45,158 nt of DNA from Deltaproteobacteria bacterium GWF2_42_12 (GTDB lineage: Bacteria; Desulfobacterota; GWC2-55-46; UBA9637): NCBI GenBank assembly GCA_001797665.1, contig MGQA01000010.1:1-45158 (forward strand), written 5' to 3'. The position numbers and the translations under genes were made by a program. Numbering within the stretch: the stretch's first letter is position 1; each line of letters opens with the position of its first letter. Below are positions 1 to 9,106 of this stretch, piece after piece. The notes beneath the pieces are model-generated. The model worked only from the letters and a program-made list of their open reading frames with translations. It made no database searches and had not been told where the DNA came from.

Positions 1-48
1 GGCAACTTGCAGGTTTCCCCAAAAATCAAACGCTATTTTTGGGACATT
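1..48 (-). repeat. Truncated end of the dispersed ~270 bp repeat (fragment D)
   Basis: CTTGCAGGTTTCCCCAAAAATCAAACGCTATTTTTGGG matches the end of copy B at 22928-22970; cut by window edge. Confidence 0.7.
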
Positions 49-138
49 ACAAAACATTTGACAATATGTTGGCCTAATTGTATTGTATAAAAGTTATCAG
101 TTCTCTTCCAATACAAGTCTTATCAGATAAATCCATAT

Positions 139-230
<92 letters not shown>

Positions 231-448
231 AGCTTAGCTTGACATAGGCGCGCTAAGCGCGCCGCCAGTTTTATTCATTGATTCTTAAAGGACATGGCCT
301 AAAGCTACCCTAACGATAGCCTGATAGAAGATAATAGAAGATACAGGAAGGATACAGTTGACGCAAGATAGATTGACCTATTATCTTAGAAAGAATTTTT
401 TATTATTTTCATCGAAATCTATAACAGTGGAGTATCCTTTTTTAAAAT

Positions 449-1213
449 CTATGCTCTCCTCAAAGGTATAATCATTCCTACTTTAGAGATAATCTTGCCT
501 ACATCCGCAGGCAATTGACTTGTTGCAGGCTTTAAAAGAGAGAGGGCCAAGAGTATGCCCACAATAGGAATGCCAATGAGTCGAGGAGGATTAATAACAG
601 GGTGGGATACCCTTATAAGATGAATCCACAGGAAAATAAAGAGGAGCACGGGCACCATGATATGCAAGAAAAGCGCTACAAAGAAAAACAGGTTAGTAAT
701 AAGATTATTGCGAGAGAAGGAAAGGGAAAGCAACTCTCCAAATATTGGAAAAAAATCCAGAAAGGCTGCGGTTAAATCAGCTATAATCTGGCCTCTCTCA
801 TCCCAAACCATCCAGTAACCTATAATTCCTGTTAACCATATAAAGGCAAGGAGAAAAATACCAGATACCCACGCAATCCACCGCCAGTGGCGGTACCTAT
901 CTGTAAAATACACCTGAATGAGATGCAGTATTGTAGCTATAATCATTCCATCTGCTGCATAACGGTGGACACTGCGCATTATGCCGCCTAAGTACCACTG
1001 CTCTTCTGTAATGTATTTTATTGAATTATAGGGAGCGCCAATCTCGTAAAAGATGAATAGGTATATGCCGCTTACCACAAGAAGCCATAAAAAGAATATG
1101 GCTATTGCCCCAAGATAATAGAAAGGATTGTATTGGGGCGTAAATATTCTGTCTGCCAGCTCTTCGACTGCTAAAACCCCTTTTCTTCCATACATGAGAA
1201 ACTTTTGATACAT
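449..1213 (-). CDS. Cytochrome b/b6 N-terminal domain membrane protein
   Basis: 254 aa; SVHRYAADGMIIATILHLIQVYF and HIMVPVLLFIFLWIHLIRVSHP heme-ligand helices typical of cytochrome b. Confidence 0.88.
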   Translation of the reverse strand: MYQKFLMYGRKGVLAVEELADRIFTPQYNPFYYLGAIAIFFLWLLVVSGIYLFIFYEIGAPYNSIKYITEEQWYLGGIMRSVHRYAADGMIIATILHLIQVYFTDRYRHWRWIAWVSGIFLLAFIWLTGIIGYWMVWDERGQIIADLTAAFLDFFPIFGELLSLSFSRNNLITNLFFFVALFLHIMVPVLLFIFLWIHLIRVSHPVINPPRLIGIPIVGILLALSLLKPATSQLPADVGKIISKVGMIIPLRRA

Positions 1214-1269
1214 AGTATTAATTTTAAGGGTCTTAATAAAAGTTACATATGATTTTAGTCATATTGCGC

Positions 1270-1543
1270 AGAAAATAGGGTCTACCCTCTCCAAAATAGA
1301 CATTGATTTTTGGGGAAACTGCCCCCGATTGATTCTATCGGGGGTTGCCAGACGAGGCGGAGGCCATCCCTGATAAAAGCACTCAGGGACATGTTTTTGC
1401 GATGAGCCCTCCCCCTTTATCCCCCTCATGGAGGGGGACAGGGGGAGGATACAGTGAAGAGCAAAAATGCGCTGACAACAAAGTATGGCAGTCAAATCGC
1501 CAGTTTGTAAAATAGCGAGGTTTTCAATCGCTATTTTACGGAC
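1270..1543 (+). repeat. Dispersed ~270 bp repeat, copy A
   Basis: Shares long near-identical blocks with 22686-22970 (inverted) and 32672-32932; terminal hairpin GTAAAATAGCGA..TCGCTATTTTAC. Confidence 0.9.
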
Positions 1544-1601
1544 TCTTTAAACCTTTGACACAGATTGCTTTATAGGCTATACTTGCAATCGGGAGGGCTT
1601 A

Positions 1602-1988
1602 ATGGCATTTACCGTTACAATTTCAGAACTTGCGCTTCTGCTTGCGGCAATAGCCTTCTTTATCCTGATTATATATCTAATCCCTGCGATTATTCAACTA
1701 CGCAATACTGCAAAGGGAGTTGAGGATGTTTCTCAAGAGGCAAAAGAGGCAATAAAGGGATTAAAGACCCTATTTAACAAGATAAATAGCCACACGGATG
1801 ATGTCGGAGAGGTAGTAAAAAAGATAAAGGATGTTGGATTAAAGGCAACGTATCTGGCTGATATAGTTGTAAGCCAGCTTAAGATCCCGATAATTACAAT
1901 TGTTAGTTTAATAGCGGGAGTAGATTTTGGTTTGAAACATTTTAGAAAAAAAAAGGAGGGTGATAAACATGGCGGAGAACAGCAATAA
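1602..1988 (+). CDS. DUF948-type membrane protein
   Basis: 128 aa, N-terminal TM then EDVSQEAKEAIKGLKTLFNKINSHTDDVGEVVKKIKDV; adjacent to YtxH gene as often seen. Confidence 0.75.
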   Translation: MAFTVTISELALLLAAIAFFILIIYLIPAIIQLRNTAKGVEDVSQEAKEAIKGLKTLFNKINSHTDDVGEVVKKIKDVGLKATYLADIVVSQLKIPIITIVSLIAGVDFGLKHFRKKKEGDKHGGEQQ

Positions 1989-2283
1989 TACATTAGGTGT
2001 TATGCTCGCCTTTATAGTTGGGGGCCTTGTTGGAGCAGGGCTTGCGCTTTTATATGCCCCAGCTGCTGGAGATGAGACAAAAAGGCGAATAAGAGAAGAG
2101 ATAGACCAAACAAGAGAGAAGCTGAGAGAGGGTTATGGTACAGCAGTAGATACTGTTGAAGATGGTTTGGGAAAGGTAAGGGAGATTGTTGAAGAAAGAA
2201 AAGGCGAGGTTATAGCGGCATATCACGCAGGCAAAGAGGCCTATCAGAAAGAAAAGGGCAAACATACAAAGGAAACTGCGTAA
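1969..2283 (+). CDS. YtxH domain-containing protein
   Basis: LAFIVGGLVGAGLALLYAPAAGDETKRRIREEIDQ is a YtxH signature; SD AAAGGAGG upstream of ATG 1969 (ORF-track start 1960 is GTG upstream). Confidence 0.85.
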   Translation: MAENSNNTLGVMLAFIVGGLVGAGLALLYAPAAGDETKRRIREEIDQTREKLREGYGTAVDTVEDGLGKVREIVEERKGEVIAAYHAGKEAYQKEKGKHTKETA

Positions 2284-2305
2284 GGGCAGCCAATTTAATG
2301 CTCTT

Positions 2306-2342
2306 TACCCTCGCACCAAAAATCTTTGGTGTGGGGGTTTAC
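2306..2342. terminator. Palindrome between convergent genes, candidate terminator
   Basis: CCCTCGCACCAAA-AATC-TTTGGTGTGGGGG followed by TTTAC; similar palindrome at 22718-22753. Confidence 0.55.
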
Positions 2343-3082
2343 CGTTGTTCCTGTATATCCTTCATCTTTTCTAAAATTGCCTCAGCGCGCGCCTTGTAGT
2401 CAGCAGCTGTTTTGTTATAAGGGTCAAGCTCAAGTACAATCTTCCACTCTTTAATTGCTAATTCAAGTTCCTCTTTCTGAAAGTAGTCAATTCCATTCTT
2501 GAGGTGAATGTTGATAGCTTCATTTATTTCCTTTGTTGTGACTGTAAGTAGCTTTTCAGTATCTCTGTAGCGAGGGATGAGTTTCATGACAAGGGCAAAT
2601 TCATCCCTTGCCTTGGCGAATTGTTTTGAATTGAGAAATGCAATCCCTTTTTTGTAATGTACGTTTGCAAGGGCCTCCTGGTTAGCAGTAGTTAGCTCCT
2701 CTGTCTGAATAGATGATTGTATTTGCTCAACAGCCTCAAGTTTTTTGCTTATTATTCGATTATCAGGGTCAAATTCAAGGGCAGCAGCATATTCCTTTGC
2801 TGCAAGTGAATAAAGTCCTACCCTTTCATACTCCTCGCCTAACGCAGCGTGCCGTTCTGCAAACTTGGGGGCCAATCTATCTATCTGCGAGAGTAAATCC
2901 CGCGCTGCTTTATATTCAGGCTCGCCTTTTTTGACTGAAAAGGCTATTTCCCTTGCCTCTGCCATCATTCCCTCATTGAATAAGATAAGGGATCTGTCAT
3001 AGGCTGAGCCAGATAGATACTGAGGTGTAAATTTTACACATCCTGTAAGTAATAACAGTATTATGAAATATCTAAAATACAA
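2339..3082 (-). CDS. TPR-repeat lipoprotein
   Basis: 247 aa; lipobox LLLLTGC; repeated TPR-like KKGIAFLNSKQFAKARDEFALVMKLIP and KNGIDYFQKEELELAIKEWKIVLELDP. Confidence 0.75.
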   Translation of the reverse strand: MYFRYFIILLLLTGCVKFTPQYLSGSAYDRSLILFNEGMMAEAREIAFSVKKGEPEYKAARDLLSQIDRLAPKFAERHAALGEEYERVGLYSLAAKEYAAALEFDPDNRIISKKLEAVEQIQSSIQTEELTTANQEALANVHYKKGIAFLNSKQFAKARDEFALVMKLIPRYRDTEKLLTVTTKEINEAINIHLKNGIDYFQKEELELAIKEWKIVLELDPYNKTAADYKARAEAILEKMKDIQEQR

Positions 3083-4517
3083 TGCCTTCCTTCCTCATCT
3101 TAAGAAGAGTAGTATTAACAGCGTCATCAATTACTGGCCGCCATGATTCTTTTGTCTCTTTAATATTATACATTGTAAATGGTTTTTCAATACCCTTTAT
3201 ATTAACATCAGGTATCTTTACACATGAAATTTTATCCTTTATCTTCATAAATACGTGCTCACCTACAAGTAGCTCTCCGCCCTTTGCTATTCCAGACAAC
3301 CTCGATGCAACATTTACTGCATCTCCAATTGCAGTGTACTCCATCCTGACTTTAGATCCCATACTTCCTACAATTGCATATCCTGAATCCAGTCCAAGCC
3401 CCATTGGAAGCTGAACAGCCCCTTTCTTAGCCCTTAAACGATTTACCTCTATCATTATTTTATTTATGACCACAGCAGCCTTTACACCTTGCTCAAGATG
3501 TTCTTCAGTTGGGATGGGAGACCCAAAAACACCCATTACTGCATCGCCAATAAATTTGTCCACAGTACCATTAAAATAAAAGATAATCTCTGTCAAAACA
3601 GTAAAATATCTGGTTAAAAGTTCCACTATTGATTCAGGGGGCATCCGCCGTGTCAAGGCAGTGAATCCTCTGATATCAGCAAAGAGTATAGTTATTTCCC
3701 TTCCTTCTCCAGCGAGATGTATTTTGTCGGGGTTTTTGAGAATCTCATCCGCAACATGTGGGCTTACATATCTGTTAAAGGCGCCCTTTATTATTTCTTT
3801 TTTCTCTAACTCGGCTGCCATGCTGTTGAAGGAATCAACAAGCTCTCCAAGCTCATCACTTTTGCCAGAGGGGATACGGTACCAGAAGTGGCCGAGAGAG
3901 ATTTCCTTTGTTCCCCTTACAAGTAAAAATATTGGTTTTAGTAGTTCGGCTGCCAGTGGAATTGAGAGAATTACAATAATTATAATTACCAAGACAGATA
4001 TAACGGCTATTTTCTTTTGTGCCTCCGCTATTTTGTCCTTTATAAACTCTTTTGAGAACGACATGACAACATAGCCGACCCTTGTGTCTTTGAAAGAGAT
4101 GGGCGAGGCAAACGTGAGGGTAGCCTCATCTGCACTAATGAGCCATGGGTGTGGCCCAGAGACAGTTGCAATTGCGTTTTCACTACCGTAATACTTAATA
4201 CCAACCTCTGCAAGCTCTTTATGCCCTTCTATAAAAAACTTTTCATTGAGTATATATGCATTGACTGCACCCGGATATTTAAGAACATTCTGGACGAGCA
4301 GATTCATGGTAAGACGATCATTCTGCAGAAGAGACATCTTGCTATCGCTCGCAAACTCACCTGTTATAGTGCTTGCCATATTCCGCATCTGCGCCTCTAA
4401 TGAACTTCGCTCATGTGCAATCATTATTATCCCGATAAATATTGTTAAAAGTGACATCAAAATAGATAGAATGACGGTGAGCTTTATTCTGATAGAAATT
4501 TTTAAAGGAGACTTCAT
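3072..4517 (-). CDS. HAMP domain adenylate/guanylate cyclase
   Basis: 481 aa; two TMs, HAMP, class III cyclase core ITILFADIRGFTALTR...KFIGDAVMGVFGSP...YTAIGDAVNVASRL. Confidence 0.92.
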   Translation of the reverse strand: MKSPLKISIRIKLTVILSILMSLLTIFIGIIMIAHERSSLEAQMRNMASTITGEFASDSKMSLLQNDRLTMNLLVQNVLKYPGAVNAYILNEKFFIEGHKELAEVGIKYYGSENAIATVSGPHPWLISADEATLTFASPISFKDTRVGYVVMSFSKEFIKDKIAEAQKKIAVISVLVIIIIVILSIPLAAELLKPIFLLVRGTKEISLGHFWYRIPSGKSDELGELVDSFNSMAAELEKKEIIKGAFNRYVSPHVADEILKNPDKIHLAGEGREITILFADIRGFTALTRRMPPESIVELLTRYFTVLTEIIFYFNGTVDKFIGDAVMGVFGSPIPTEEHLEQGVKAAVVINKIMIEVNRLRAKKGAVQLPMGLGLDSGYAIVGSMGSKVRMEYTAIGDAVNVASRLSGIAKGGELLVGEHVFMKIKDKISCVKIPDVNIKGIEKPFTMYNIKETKESWRPVIDDAVNTTLLKMRKEGIVF

Positions 4518-4846
4518 AAGAGATTATCCAAAATTTGTGCTGTATTTATATCAAAAAAATTCTGCTATAGTTTGCAGCGGGGATAATATTGCAGCATATA
4601 TACTGTGAAAAACGGCTTGCCAATTCGTGATTCCATTCTTGCCTTTAAGGAATGCCCTACTATCTGTTGATGTTCGTCATTTGATAGTTTTTTGGAAAAT
4701 TTTAAATAGTGAAACCAATTTTAAATCCTTTTATACATCAAAGTCAATTATTTGTATAAGTCCGAAAATAGACGCATTGATTTTTTTCAGAGCAACGATA
4801 ATTATTGACATAGTCCTTATTAGCAAATATTATAGGTTTTAATAAT

Positions 4847-5881
4847 ATGAAAGCCATCTGGCGATTTTTTGCATCTACTGAGCTTACCATAATCCTTGCC
4901 ATATTAATCTGCATAAACGCAGCATGGGGTTCTATTGTTTCCATGAAAAACCCTGCCGTGTTTCAGGCATTAGATCAAGCAATACTTTTTCCGTGGCTTT
5001 TTACCATAGGTAAGGCGAATTTTAATATAAGCCTCTGGATTTTTATACTTGTTATACTGACGACAATATTTGCCATAAATACCACAGTCTGCACCTTAGA
5101 TAAGCTCTATTCCATACTCAAAGACAAAAGACCGTGGCAGTCATTCTTCCCGCAGATTGTTCATATTGGTTTTTTAATAGCGCTGCTGGGCCATCTCGTC
5201 GGGAGCATATACGGCTTTCGAAGTCCCGGGAATTTTGTGTTTCAGGGACAGGCCATTAAAGTTCCTACTCAACCAGGCCTCTTGCTCCGCCTTGATGACA
5301 TTGAGATGAAGACTTCTCGGAAGGCAGGCCTGGAAGATTTGAAAACAAAGGTTACCCTGCTTAAAGGTGAAAAAGAAATTCTTAAATACAACATTCAACT
5401 CAACGGTCCGCTTATTTACAAAAGCATCGCCTTTTATCATGCAGATCAGGGCCAGGCTCCATCAGGGCTTGTCTTAAGAATTGGAGAAGAGGATTTTAGG
5501 ATAAAATTTGGCGGGGCATTCAGGACAGCACAGGGGGCGATATTCAAGCTTGGAAGCATTATCCCTGATTTTGCAATGGACGAGCAAGGAAATCCCTTTT
5601 CCCGTTCTCAGGAATACAGAAATCCGTATCAGGAGATTATATCTATCTCTGGCAAGAAGGACTGGCTTCCCTTATCCGCGCTCGGCAGTAGTGTAAATCT
5701 TGAAGGCCAGACTATAGAGCTTGTTGATTATATCAACACACCCTATGTTGTGCTTAATATAAACAAAGATCCGGGAATTGGGTTTATAATTTCAGGCTCT
5801 GCTGTATTGGTAGTCGGAATGCTGCTTCTGCTTTTCTTGAGAGGAGAAAGGGCAGAGCTTGTGCGGCGGATAGAAAATTAG
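4847..5881 (+). CDS. ResB-like cytochrome c biogenesis protein
   Basis: 344 aa; RFFASTELTIILAILICINAAWGSIV N-terminus, VHIGFLIALLGHLVGSIYGFR, C-terminal TM. Confidence 0.82.
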   Translation: MKAIWRFFASTELTIILAILICINAAWGSIVSMKNPAVFQALDQAILFPWLFTIGKANFNISLWIFILVILTTIFAINTTVCTLDKLYSILKDKRPWQSFFPQIVHIGFLIALLGHLVGSIYGFRSPGNFVFQGQAIKVPTQPGLLLRLDDIEMKTSRKAGLEDLKTKVTLLKGEKEILKYNIQLNGPLIYKSIAFYHADQGQAPSGLVLRIGEEDFRIKFGGAFRTAQGAIFKLGSIIPDFAMDEQGNPFSRSQEYRNPYQEIISISGKKDWLPLSALGSSVNLEGQTIELVDYINTPYVVLNINKDPGIGFIISGSAVLVVGMLLLLFLRGERAELVRRIEN

Positions 5882-5936
5882 AAATTTTCAATCACCAACC
5901 TAATCTTGATAAATTGTTTAAAACAGGAGTATTAAA

Positions 5937-6088
5937 TGATAAGAATAGTAAAAAACAATAGAATACTAGAGGCAGTAGAGGGGGCATGGCTATACCCAGA
6001 AAGAAATTGCTGATTACCTAATGATGCACTATTCAACTATCAGCAGACTGGTTAAAAAAGAGGCGACAGCAAAAAACAAGACCTGATC
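5937..6088 (+). pseudogene. Decayed C-terminus of a REP-associated (Y1-type) transposase
   Basis: KNNRILEAVEGAWLY (frameshift) QKEIADYLMMHYSTISRLVKKEATAKNKT*: HTH tail typical of RAYT-family transposases. Confidence 0.6.
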
Positions 6089-6132
6089 CCGTTTCGCCCG
6101 TTAAGTTGGTTTGACACGTTTATGTTTTTAGT

Positions 6133-6161
6133 TTGACTGAAATTATAAACGTATGTATAGT
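6133..6161 (+). promoter_or_regulatory. Sigma70-type promoter for the AAA ATPase operon
   Basis: TTGACT (6133-6138), 17 nt spacer, TATAGT (6156-6161); flanked by inverted repeat ACGTTTAT/ATAAACGT (6116-6123/6145-6152). Confidence 0.6.
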
Positions 6162-6206
6162 TCGTAGTTTCCCCAGAAGACGTAGTTATTAAAGGAGGTA
6201 ATTGTA

Positions 6207-7340
6207 ATGTATTTGAAGTATTTAGATTATAGCGAGTTTGATGGCACACCAGATGAATGGAGTATAGAAGGTTTTACGCTTAAAAAAATAAATCTTATCG
6301 TAGGTAAAAATGCATCTGGTAAGACACGAGCTCTTAATATAATTGCAAATCTTGGTAACTTAATCTCTGGTTATAAGCCGCAACTTTATTCTTCGGGTAA
6401 TCACCTTTTAAAGTTCAATAATGATACTAGATTAGAATATTTATTAAAATTAAAAGACAACAAAGTTATAGAGGAAAAACTAATTAAGGATAATAAGACA
6501 CTTCTCGACAGGGGCATGAATGGAATTGGTAAAATATTTGCTGTCAAAATCAATGACTTTATAGATTTTCAGACCCCGGATAATGTCCTCGCATGTTCAG
6601 CAAGAAGAGATTCTGTTCAACATCCATACTTTGAAGAACTTTTTCAATGGGGCGATTTAATAAGACATTATCACTTTGGTTCACAATTAGGAAAAGATCA
6701 TTTGATAATATCCACGCCTGATAAGCCAGCCAAGGTAGATTTAAAAGATGAAAATAGTATTGTTTTTAAAATTGGATTGGAGTCATTTGGAGAAGAATTT
6801 ACTGAATTGATTATTGATGATATGAGACACATTGGTTATGATATAGAAATTGCAGTATATGCACCTCTTCCCAGCATAAAAGTACAAGGGCTACCCGCCG
6901 GTGAAGTAATCGGGATTATCGTCAAGGAATCCAGTGTTAATAAACATATAAGTCAGCTTGATATGTCCCAGGGAATGTTTAGGGCTTTAGCCCTACTTAT
7001 ACATATAAATTATAACTTGCTTACAAAAACTCCAAATTGCTTGTTAATTGATGATATTGGTGAGGGTTTGGATTTTGAACGTTCAACTGCTTTAATTAAG
7101 CTTCTGATAGATAAAGCGAAAGAATCGGCTGTGCAACTTATCATGACAACTAATGATAGATTTACAATGAATAGTGTTCCATTAGAATACTGGTCTGTAA
7201 TTCATCGTGTAGGCGGGAAATGTAGAGTATTTAATTATGATAATTCAAGGAAGATTTTTGACGAATTTGTCTATACCGGCTTGTCAAACTTTGACTTTTT
7301 TGCTACTGAGTTTTATGAGAAAGGTTTTGATGAAAAGTGA
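6207..7340 (+). CDS. AAA family ATPase (AAA_15/AAA_21-like, OLD/PARIS-like)
   Basis: 377 aa; Walker A VGKNASGKTR, Walker B NCLLIDDIGEGLD, VQLIMTTND sensor-like strand; SD AAAGGAGGT. Confidence 0.85.
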   Translation: MYLKYLDYSEFDGTPDEWSIEGFTLKKINLIVGKNASGKTRALNIIANLGNLISGYKPQLYSSGNHLLKFNNDTRLEYLLKLKDNKVIEEKLIKDNKTLLDRGMNGIGKIFAVKINDFIDFQTPDNVLACSARRDSVQHPYFEELFQWGDLIRHYHFGSQLGKDHLIISTPDKPAKVDLKDENSIVFKIGLESFGEEFTELIIDDMRHIGYDIEIAVYAPLPSIKVQGLPAGEVIGIIVKESSVNKHISQLDMSQGMFRALALLIHINYNLLTKTPNCLLIDDIGEGLDFERSTALIKLLIDKAKESAVQLIMTTNDRFTMNSVPLEYWSVIHRVGGKCRVFNYDNSRKIFDEFVYTGLSNFDFFATEFYEKGFDEK

Positions 7341-8041
7341 AAAAATTAGCTATATTTGTCGAGGGTTTGACTGAGCAATTATTTATTTCAAAATTATTCA
7401 TTGAATTGACTGGCGGAAAAAATATAAAAATTGAATGCCAAAAAGCAAGAAAAACTCCGAGAGGAAACCGCTCTTTTCAGGTTATTGATGCCACATCAAC
7501 TGACACAGGTCAAAAATATTATGTTCTTATACGTGACTGTGGTGGTGAATCTACTGTCAAGTCTGATATCGTAGATTCCTGTGCTGATTTGACGCGAAGC
7601 AATTATGAAAAAATATTGGGTCTTAGAGATGTTTCTCCTTCATTCACTCACGCTGATATACCTAAGCTAGAGAGACTTTTAACCTATATGGTTCCAACTA
7701 GATTTATTCCTATACGTATTCTTTTAGCAGTTATGGAATGTGAGGCATGGTTTCTTGCGGAAACTACTCATTATGAGAAAATAGACTCTTCAATTACTCT
7801 TGATAAAGTTAGAGATTTACTCTCATTTGACCCTTCTTGTAACAATGTTGAAGCAAGGATGCACCCAGCTGATGACTTAAATAGGATATATCATTTAGCA
7901 GGGAAAGCGTACATAAAAGATAGAAAAAGGATCTCAAGAACAGTTGAGGTACTTGATTATGGACTTATTTACTTGGACTTGAGAAATCGCATTCCTAGAT
8001 TAGATGAGCTAATAAGAGAGATAGACGTGTTTCTGCAATAA
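7337..8041 (+). CDS. DUF4276/TOPRIM-like protein, partner of the upstream ATPase
   Basis: 234 aa; IFVEGLTEQLFISKLF (TOPRIM-like acidic motif), VLIRDCGG, AVMECEAWFLAETTHYE; GTG start overlaps upstream stop (GTGA). Confidence 0.7.
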   Translation: MKKLAIFVEGLTEQLFISKLFIELTGGKNIKIECQKARKTPRGNRSFQVIDATSTDTGQKYYVLIRDCGGESTVKSDIVDSCADLTRSNYEKILGLRDVSPSFTHADIPKLERLLTYMVPTRFIPIRILLAVMECEAWFLAETTHYEKIDSSITLDKVRDLLSFDPSCNNVEARMHPADDLNRIYHLAGKAYIKDRKRISRTVEVLDYGLIYLDLRNRIPRLDELIREIDVFLQ

Positions 8042-8052
8042 ACATGGAAAAA

Positions 8053-8179
8053 TTAAGAGACATCTCCCGTATTCTTGCACAAACGCCATCTTCTGGATAC
8101 ACCATCCTTCCTGTCAGGAAAGGATAGCACGCAAAATCCCTTGGAAGTTTTGGAAGTTAAGGGACACTTCCCGTATTCT
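8053..8179. repeat. Direct-repeat pair downstream of the ATPase operon, REP-like
   Basis: TTAAGAGACATCTCCCGTATTCT (8053-8075) and TTAAGGGACACTTCCCGTATTCT (8157-8179), 20/23 identical; imperfect palindrome ATCCTTCCTGTCAGGAAAGGAT between them. Confidence 0.6.
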
Positions 8180-8335
8180 CCGTCTGGAAATGGTTATTAT
8201 TCCCATATATACTGCCCTTTGTGAAATATATGGCTGATTATTGCCCATGCATGTAATGTTGTCAAGTGTTGTTTCAGCGGCAATAGGAGCGATAGCAGCC
8301 AATTTTTAATTTGGTTTACAATTTGGTTTACTCTC

Positions 8336-8365
8336 TTGACAAATACAACCTATTGGTTGTAAGAT
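8336..8365 (+). promoter_or_regulatory. TA promoter with embedded palindromic operator
   Basis: TTGACA (8336-8341), 18 nt, TAAGAT (8360-8365); ACAACC-TATT-GGTTGT at 8345-8360. Confidence 0.65.
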
Positions 8366-8372
8366 AAAAACG

Positions 8373-8732
8373 ATGAAACTGTTCGTCAATTACTGGCGTA
8401 ACCCTTCGGGTAAGGCTCCTGTTGAAAGGTATATTGATAAAATAGGCAACAAAGAAGAAAGGGCGGAGTTATTATCTATCTTAAAAGGGATACAGGAAAA
8501 CGGCACTGATGCTGTAGGCGTTGAGTTTAGACATATTGAAGGCAAACTCTGGGAGTTAAAGATACGGAGACACGGCAACCAGCACAGGATATTTTATGTT
8601 GTGCTAAAAGGCAATGAAATGGCGCTCTTGCATGCCTATTTAAAAAAGACTCAGAAAGCGCCAATAAGGGAGATAGGGGTTGCAAGACAAAGACTGAATC
8701 AACTATTGGAGGGGAGGCAAAATGAAAAGTGA
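8373..8732 (+). CDS. RelE/HigB-type toxin (phage Gp49-like family)
   Basis: 119 aa; GIQENGTDAVGVEFRHIEGKLWELKIRRHGNQHRIFYVVLKGNEMALLHAYLKKTQKAP. Confidence 0.87.
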   Translation: MKLFVNYWRNPSGKAPVERYIDKIGNKEERAELLSILKGIQENGTDAVGVEFRHIEGKLWELKIRRHGNQHRIFYVVLKGNEMALLHAYLKKTQKAPIREIGVARQRLNQLLEGRQNEK

Positions 8733-9003
8733 TCTTGACAGACATATTGAAAGGCATTTAAAGGATAAGGAATTTAAAATTTACTTTGACAGGGCAGAAG
8801 CGAAAAGGAGGATTGCCCAGAAGGTAGCCTCATTGAGAAATGCCAAACACCTTACCCAGACAGAACTGGCAAGAGAAGTTGGAACAAGACAGCAGGTAAT
8901 ATCAAGACTTGAAAATCCTGCAGACACCCGGTTACCCTCATTGGATTTCTTGGACAAAATAGCGCGGGCCCTTGATAAAAGACTGGTGTTGTCTCTGGAG
9001 TAA
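8722..9003 (+). CDS. XRE-family HTH antitoxin (HigA-like)
   Basis: 93 aa; SLRNAKHLTQTELAREVGTRQQVISRLENPADTRLPSLDFLDKIARALDKRL; overlaps toxin gene. Confidence 0.9.
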   Translation: MKSDLDRHIERHLKDKEFKIYFDRAEAKRRIAQKVASLRNAKHLTQTELAREVGTRQQVISRLENPADTRLPSLDFLDKIARALDKRLVLSLE

Positions 9004-9106
9004 GTTTTTAGATGATTGTCATTACGAGAAGCGAAGTGGCTCGCAACGACAATATAGATGTCAACCTATTTAAGCCGTTTACTATAATAGCAAAGACGGA
9101 GGCAAT

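Noticed and set aside
1259-1495. ORF in repeat copy A (and homologous ORF 32665-32994)
   Set aside because: Apparent protein similarity is explained by DNA repeat identity; low-complexity, frame differs among copies, no SD.
6207-8041. Classification as Septu, Gabija or a canonical PARIS system
   Set aside because: No HNH partner, no UvrD-like helicase partner, and the second gene reads as DUF4276-like rather than clearly DUF4435; left as an unassigned ATPase/TOPRIM-like pair.
8114-8302. Minus-strand 62 aa ORF downstream of the TOPRIM-like gene
   Set aside because: Lies over REP-like repeats; no recognisable domain, probably transposon debris.
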